A stretch of DNA of 64,000 nucleotides, from NCBI RefSeq assembly GCF_027594785.1, contig NZ_CP075584.1:806001-870000 (forward strand). Reading direction: 5' to 3'. Of the stretch, positions 59,813-64,000 are shown in pieces. Origin of the DNA: Cryobacterium breve (lineage in GTDB: Bacteria > Actinomycetota > Actinomycetes > Actinomycetales > Microbacteriaceae). The notes beneath the pieces are model-generated. The model was not told the origin of the DNA. It ran no database searches and saw only the letters and a list, made by a program, of their open reading frames with translations. The stretch's first letter is position 1. Each line of letters opens with the position of its first letter. The translations under genes and the position numbers were made by a program.

Positions 59813-59950
59813 TGCGCACCGTCTGCGCCGCTCCGCGCCGGATCCAGTCACGCGCCACTTCCGCCGCTGCGCGCCAGTTGTCCCCTGCCGCGCGCCATGT
59901 GCGCCGCTTCGCGCCAGCATGCCTGGCGCGAAGCGGCGCATGTGGCGCGC
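59813..59950. repeat. REP-like palindromic repeat cluster upstream of the F420 oxidoreductase gene
   Basis: A 28-bp inverted repeat (59890-59917 and 59923-59950, two mismatches, 5-base loop CATGC) has arms reading GCGCGCCATGTGCGCCGCTT then CGCGCCAG. Two further direct, degenerate copies precede it: GCGCACCGTCTGCGCCGCTC (from about 59813) and CGCGCCACTTCCGCCGCTGC (59851 on). So one module CGCGCCA-N4-GCGCCGCT-CGCGCCAG occurs four times, three direct and one inverted. It lies in the gap between ffh and the oxidoreductase gene (both minus) and may also terminate ffh. Confidence 0.75.
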
Positions 59951-59986
59951 GAAGCGGAAAGGCCGCCGGGCGAGAACCGTGCGACC

Positions 59987-61573
59987 CTACCGGCCGAGCA
60001 TCTTCTGCAGGGCGGCCATCTCTTCGTCGGTGGGACCGCCGGGCTTTCCGGGGACGGCGGGCTTGCGGCCGCCGAGGCCGAAGCCGGTTCCGCCACCGGT
60101 CGGCGCAGCAGCGCCGGCGCCAGCCGGCTTCTCACCTGAGGCGATCGCGAGGTTCTCCGCAGCGCGCTTGGCCGGGTTGCCCGACTTCGAGCCCTTCTTC
60201 TTCGCCTGCTGCGGCTTGCCGCGGCCTCCGCCGGGCATCGGCCCCATCCCGGGAATGTTCGGCATACCGCCGCGAGCGACGGTCTTCATCATCTTCGCGG
60301 CCTGCTCGAAGCGTTGCACGAGCTGGTTCACCTCGGTCACGCTCGATCCGGAGCCGCGAGCGATCCGCAGCCGGCGCGAGCCGTTCAGGAGCTTCGGGGT
60401 GGTGCGTTCCGCCTTGGTCATCGACTGGATGATGGCCTCTGTGCGTACGATCTCACGCTCGTCGAAGTTCTCGAGCTGCTGCTTCATGGCCCCGGCACCG
60501 GGAAGCATGCTCATCATCTTCTTGATCGAGCCCATGTTGCGCAGTTGCTGCATCTGGCCGAGGAAGTCGTCGAGAGTGAAGGTGTCGGTCTGGAACTTCT
60601 CGGCGAGCTTGCGCGCCTCGTCCTCGTCGAAGGCGCCCTGCGCCTGTTCGATCAGGGTGAGGATGTCACCGAGGTCGAGGATCCGGCTCGCCATCCGGTC
60701 CGGGTGGAACGGCTCGAAGTCGTCGAGGCTCTCACCCGTCGAGGCGAACATGATCGGGCGACCGGTCATCGACGCGACCGAGAGGGCGGCGCCACCACGG
60801 GCGTCGCCGTCGAGCTTGGTCAGCACGACGCCGGTGAAGTCGACACCGTCCTGGAACGCCTTCGCGGTTGCGACGGCGTCCTGGCCGATCATCGCGTCGA
60901 TCACGAAGAGCACTTCGTCGGGGTCGATGGCCCGGCGGATGTCTGCGGCCTGCTTCATCATCTCGGCGTCGACGCCGAGGCGGCCGGCCGTGTCGACGAT
61001 GACCACGTCGTGGAGCTTCTGCTGGGCGAACTTCACGCCGTCGCGGGCGACCGTGACAGGGTTGCCGACACCGTTGCCGGGTTCCGGGGCGTAGACCGGA
61101 ACGCCGGCCTGCTGCCCGACGACCTGGAGCTGGGTGACGGCGTTCGGACGCTGCAGGTCGGCGGCGACGAGGATCGGGGTGTGCCCGTCCTTGGCGAGCC
61201 ACTTGGCGAGCTTGCCGGCGAGGGTCGTCTTGCCCGCGCCCTGGAGGCCGGCGAGCATGATGATGGTCGGCGGCTTCTTCGCGAACTCGAGGCGACGCTG
61301 CTGGCCGCCCAGGATGCGGATGAGCTCCTCGTTGACGATCTGCACGACCTGCTGGGCCGGGTTGAGCGCCTTGCTGACCTCGTCGCCGAGGGCGCGCTCA
61401 CGCACCTGCGCGGTGAAGTCCTTGACGACGTCGAGCGCGACGTCGGCGTCGAGGAGGGCGCGACGGATCTCGCGCACGGTGCCGTCGACATCCGCCGCAC
61501 TGAGCTTGCCCTTGGTGCGGAGATTCTTGAACGTCTCGGCCAGGCGATCTGAGAGGTTTCCAAAAGTAGCCAT
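59987..61573 (-). CDS. ffh: Signal recognition particle protein Ffh
   Basis: The SRP54 GTPase that targets nascent membrane proteins with FtsY. The 528-residue protein begins MATFGNLSDRLAETFKNLRT, has G1 AGLQGAGKTTLAGKLAKWL, G3 VIVDTAGRLGVDAEMMKQ, G4 VLTKLDGDARGGAALS, and a methionine-rich M domain including RIARGSGSSVTEVNQLVQRF. A Gly/Ala/Pro tail (SGEKPAGAGAAAPTGGG) is a typical actinobacterial extension. ATG 61573. ftsY lies 1 kb upstream in the same direction. Confidence 0.97.
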   Translation of the reverse strand: MATFGNLSDRLAETFKNLRTKGKLSAADVDGTVREIRRALLDADVALDVVKDFTAQVRERALGDEVSKALNPAQQVVQIVNEELIRILGGQQRRLEFAKKPPTIIMLAGLQGAGKTTLAGKLAKWLAKDGHTPILVAADLQRPNAVTQLQVVGQQAGVPVYAPEPGNGVGNPVTVARDGVKFAQQKLHDVVIVDTAGRLGVDAEMMKQAADIRRAIDPDEVLFVIDAMIGQDAVATAKAFQDGVDFTGVVLTKLDGDARGGAALSVASMTGRPIMFASTGESLDDFEPFHPDRMASRILDLGDILTLIEQAQGAFDEDEARKLAEKFQTDTFTLDDFLGQMQQLRNMGSIKKMMSMLPGAGAMKQQLENFDEREIVRTEAIIQSMTKAERTTPKLLNGSRRLRIARGSGSSVTEVNQLVQRFEQAAKMMKTVARGGMPNIPGMGPMPGGGRGKPQQAKKKGSKSGNPAKRAAENLAIASGEKPAGAGAAAPTGGGTGFGLGGRKPAVPGKPGGPTDEEMAALQKMLGR

Positions 61574-61687
61574 TGTTCTTCTACTTTAACCGGGTCCGGG
61601 GACGAACGCTGCGCCCCGGGCCGATTGTCGACCGGCGAGCGTACGGTGGAGACTTCGCTACAACCCTCGCCAGATCAAGGAGCACTC

Positions 61688-61999
61688 GTGTCCGTAGTCG
61701 TCGTCGCCACCATCACCCCGCTGGACGGGCATCTCCAGAATGTCGTCGACGCCTTTGCCGTCGTCTCACCGAAGGTGCACGCCGAACCCGGCAACGAGCT
61801 CTATGCCCTGCACCGGGACGCCGGAACGGTCGTCATGATCGAGCGCTGGGCCAGCCCCGCCGACCTGGCCGCCCACGCGGCCGGCGACGCGATCACCGAG
61901 CTCAACGCCCTGGTTGCCGAGCACGTCTCCGGCCCGTCCGAGGTTCGCGTACTCGAGAACGTACCCCTCGGCGACCCGCTCAAGGGCAGCATCCAGTAG
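61688..61999 (+). CDS. Antibiotic biosynthesis monooxygenase (ABM) domain protein
   Basis: A 103-residue ferredoxin-like-fold protein starting at GTG 61688 (AAGGAG upstream): VVATITPLDGHLQNVVDAFA, NELYALHRDAGTVVMIERWA and DLAAHAAGDAITELNALV. This is the ABM/YgiN-like pattern; such proteins are cofactor-free monooxygenases or quinol-related enzymes, and the role here is unknown. Divergent from ffh, convergent with the DUF2004 gene. Confidence 0.82.
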   Translation: MSVVVVATITPLDGHLQNVVDAFAVVSPKVHAEPGNELYALHRDAGTVVMIERWASPADLAAHAAGDAITELNALVAEHVSGPSEVRVLENVPLGDPLKGSIQ

Positions 62000-62039
62000 C
62001 GGTCCTCCGGCGTGCGCGGCGCACGGCGACCCGGTCGGC

Positions 62040-62543
62040 TCAGCTGTCGAGCGAGATCACGATCGTGTCGCCGTGCACATCGAGCGTCACGACGAGCAGG
62101 GCGTCGGTCTCGGTGGGACTGATCGAGTAGTCGAGCACCGCGAAGTGCTCGTCGTTCTTGATGTGGTGCGGGTGGAAGCCGATCCGTTGCAACTGGATGG
62201 AGCGGAGGAAGTCGATCTGCTTGTCCCCGGAGTCCCAGATGAGGGCGTCCTCGATGACCTCTTCGTCGAGTTCCTCGAGGCACTGGTTGATGTAGAGCGC
62301 GGTGACGGAGCCCTCTGCGCTCAGTTCGGCGACGAGCGATTCGCGGGCCTGGGAGTCGAGGTCTTCGAGGGAATTGATCATGAACGCGGCGATGTCGAGG
62401 GCCTCGAGGGAGACGGACGGCTCGTCGGGCGAGCTGAGGTCGATCTCGATGTCCTGGTCACCCAGTTCCGCCGAGTCGGACCAGTAGATCTCACCTTCGT
62501 CGTCGCTGCCGAGAATTCCGAAGAAATCGTGTTCGATGGTCAT
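62040..62543 (-). CDS. DUF2004 domain protein
   Basis: An acidic 167-residue protein: MTIEHDFFGILGSDDEGEIY, then DLDSQARESLVAELSAEGSV, and the family core FHPHHIKNDEHFAVLDYSIS with TDALLVVTLDVHGDTIVISL. The DUF2004 fold is of unknown function. It ends 6 bp after, and in the same direction as, ftsY, suggesting co-transcription. Confidence 0.8.
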   Translation of the reverse strand: MTIEHDFFGILGSDDEGEIYWSDSAELGDQDIEIDLSSPDEPSVSLEALDIAAFMINSLEDLDSQARESLVAELSAEGSVTALYINQCLEELDEEVIEDALIWDSGDKQIDFLRSIQLQRIGFHPHHIKNDEHFAVLDYSISPTETDALLVVTLDVHGDTIVISLDS

Positions 62544-62549
62544 TGCGTC

Positions 62550-63425
62550 CTATCCGACGAGTTTTTGCGCGAAGACATGCGGAGTGAATCCGGTGAGGTC
62601 GTTGATGCCCTCGCCCTGGCCGACGAGCTTGATCGGAATGCCGGTCTTCTCCTGGACGGCCAGCACGAACCCGCCCTTGGCGGAACCGTCGAGCTTGGTG
62701 AGCACAAGACCGGTGACTCCGGCGTGCTCGATGAAGGCCTCGGCCTGGGCGAGCCCGTTCTGGCCGGTTGTCGCGTCGAGCACGAGCAGCACCTCGGAGA
62801 TCGGCGCCTGCTTCTCGATCACCCGGCGGATCTTGGTCAGCTCGTCCATCAGGCCGCCCTTGGTCTGCAGGCGACCCGCGGTGTCGATGATCACGATCTC
62901 GGTGCCGGTCGCGATCGCGCGCTCCACGGTCTGAAAGGCGACGGATGCCGGATCCTGGCCCTGGGCCTGCGGCTTCACGATCTCGGCGCCCGCGCGTTCG
63001 GCCCAGGTGGCGAGCTGCTCGACGGCGGCGGCCCGGAACGTGTCCGCCGCCCCGATCAGCACACTGCGGTCGTAGACGCGGAGGAACTTGGCGAATTTGC
63101 CGATCGTGGTCGTCTTGCCGACGCCGTTCACTCCGACGACGAGCACGACGGCAGGGCGCGCGCTGAGGTTGAGCGTCGAGTCGAGCCGGGAGAGGCGCTC
63201 CTCGAGGCCTTCGCGCAGCATCCGCTGCAGGTCGGCCGGGTCGGTCGTGTGGTACCTGGCGACCTTGGCCCGCAGGTCCGCGACGATGTCCTCGGTGATC
63301 TGGGGGCCGAAGTCGGCCTGGATCAGTGCGTCCTCGAGGTCGTCCCAGGTATCGGCGTCGATCGTCTTCTTCGCGAACATGCCGCGCAATGCGCCGGAGA
63401 GTGACCACGGGGTGCGTTCTGCCAT
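62550..63425 (-). CDS. ftsY: SRP receptor FtsY
   Basis: The membrane-associated GTPase receptor for Ffh. The 291-residue protein lacks the acidic A domain of E. coli FtsY, as usual for actinobacteria, and starts MAERTPWSLSGALRGMFAKK. NG domain motifs: LVVGVNGVGKTTTIGKFAKF (G1), GAADTFRAAAVEQLATWAER, IVIIDTAGRLQTKGGLMDEL (G3), VLTKLDGSAKGGFVLAV (G4) and PIKLVGQGEGINDLTGF. ATG 63425. Confidence 0.96.
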   Translation of the reverse strand: MAERTPWSLSGALRGMFAKKTIDADTWDDLEDALIQADFGPQITEDIVADLRAKVARYHTTDPADLQRMLREGLEERLSRLDSTLNLSARPAVVLVVGVNGVGKTTTIGKFAKFLRVYDRSVLIGAADTFRAAAVEQLATWAERAGAEIVKPQAQGQDPASVAFQTVERAIATGTEIVIIDTAGRLQTKGGLMDELTKIRRVIEKQAPISEVLLVLDATTGQNGLAQAEAFIEHAGVTGLVLTKLDGSAKGGFVLAVQEKTGIPIKLVGQGEGINDLTGFTPHVFAQKLVG

Positions 63426-63798
63426 GTCTCTACCCTAAGCGCGGGACCCCGCCTCCGGGCGCGAGCCCGCGATCAGCGCCGGTCGGCACCGGTAGGCGGC
63501 GGTTCCGCCTGGGGATTGGCTGCGCGGCGGGATAGGCGTGGCGATCATGGCGGATGCCCCGCCGGAGTTGAGCATCTTCTTCGGCCTGACCGACCTGGCG
63601 TCAAAGGAATAGCGTTCAGTTGAGTAGTGTGCTCAGCCGCCGCCGGGCACGGCTCTGGGACCAGCGTGAGGAGTGAACTGGACGCTCAAGGGGACCCTCA
63701 TCTTGCGGTCACTCCTCAACGGGTACCTGATCAGAGGGAGTTTCCACAGACCTGAGCCATGCTCAAGGAATGTCGGTGGTCTGTCCTAACTTTGAGGC
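63426..63798. other. 373-bp intergenic region with long imperfect hairpin
   Basis: Between ftsY (minus) and the DUF222 gene (plus). It contains TGAGGAGTGA (63667-63676) and TCACTCCTCA (63709-63718), a perfect 10-bp inverted repeat 32 bp apart, with inner CGC-AAG/CTT-GCG pairing. A short frame at about 63547-63618 encodes 23 residues with no support as a gene. The ftsY promoter should lie in its left half. Nothing else recognised. Confidence 0.5.
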
Positions 63799-64000
63799 AT
63801 GACCACTCTCCCGGAGTCGCCCGCTTCGCCCGATCAGCCGCACGGTGGGGCGTCTCTCAGTGCGTCCGCCGCCGTGCTGGTGCCGGATGCTGTCGCGGCC
63901 TTGGGTAGGTCATCTGCTGACTACGACGCGCTCAGCGACGAGCAGGTTCTCGCCGGCCAAGTGTTGATCGCGGATTCCCGGCGGGCGCTGGAGACGTGTG
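63799..64000 (+). CDS. DUF222 / HNH endonuclease-type protein (partial N-terminus)
   Basis: The first 67 codons are in the window. MTTLPESPASPDQPHGGASL is a variable start; then YDALSDEQVLAGQVLIADSR and RALETC match the N-terminal DUF222 helical region (LSDEELLAAQ... type) that precedes a C-terminal HNH nuclease domain in the large paralogous family of Microbacteriaceae and relatives. The nuclease domain is outside. GAGG lies close to the ATG. Identification depends on this short motif. Confidence 0.6.
   Translation, partial: MTTLPESPASPDQPHGGASLSASAAVLVPDAVAALGRSSADYDALSDEQVLAGQVLIADSRRALETC

Noticed and set aside
63547..63618. A 23-codon frame (MADAPPELSIFFGLTDLASKE) between ftsY and the DUF222 gene.
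   Set aside because: Too short, no convincing ribosome site, no recognisable motif.

Overview
The window is a high-GC chromosomal segment from an actinomycete, most likely of the family Microbacteriaceae. The evidence is the core-gene order (gatCAB; ligA-mnmA; rpsB-tsf-pyrH-frr-cdsA; rpsP-khpA-rimM-trmD-rplS-lepB-rnhB-DUF2469-yraN-comM-dprA-xerC; ffh; ftsY), a GlgE-type glycogen pathway, DivIVA-domain proteins, frequent GTG starts, and a DUF222 protein at the right edge. This is inferred from gene content only; no database search was run. No rRNA, tRNA or CRISPR array was recognised.

Layout. 1-5.3 kb: a VIT/CCC1-type transporter (partial), a small unknown protein, gatB-gatA-gatC, and an exported alpha/beta hydrolase. 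5.4-6.8 kb: a PadR regulator coupled to a hydrolase. 6.8-11.7 kb: ligA, mnmA and a cysteine desulfurase (DNA ligation and tRNA thiolation). 11.8-21.3 kb: glycogen/alpha-glucan block with glgX, ybaK, glgP, and divergent glgE-glgB. 21.3-30 kb: a strong hairpin, a thioredoxin-like TPR protein, a large membrane protein, a hendecad-repeat coiled-coil protein, an AI-2E family permease, a hydrolase, a lytic transglycosylase-like protein and a DivIVA-domain protein. 29.7-36 kb: cdsA, frr, pyrH, tsf, rpsB, an M23 peptidase and xerC. 36-40.6 kb: phosphodiesterase, DinB-like protein, PLP decarboxylase, dprA. 40.6-48.6 kb: comM split in two by an island of about 6.5 kb. 48.7-63.4 kb: yraN, SGNH hydrolase, dipeptidase, deazaflavin oxidoreductase, DUF2469, rnhB, lepB, rplS, trmD, an inserted formate/nitrite transporter, rimM, khpA, rpsP, ybdK, an F420 oxidoreductase, ffh, a monooxygenase, DUF2004, ftsY.

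The most interesting biology is the island in comM. It carries a tyrosine recombinase, a GIY-YIG protein, an XRE/ImmA-type regulator overlapping a PIN-domain gene (a likely toxin-antitoxin or defence pair with its own palindromic operator), a Vsr/DUF559-like nuclease frameshifted at a (GGCT)5 tract, and a decayed DUF4913 plasmid-type gene.

A second, technical signal matters for anyone reading this sequence. Many conserved genes, including tsf, rimM, xerC, dprA, glgP, glgE and glgB, contain single-base frameshifts. Eighteen of them fall on the same heptamer type (CAGGCTC / GAGCCTG / GAGCCTC), where deleting one central base gives CAGCTC / GAGCTG / GAGCTC and restores the protein. These are most likely consensus errors, possibly linked to a modified or hard-to-call GAGCTS motif, and not true pseudogenes. 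I annotate such genes as whole CDSs and give the indel positions.
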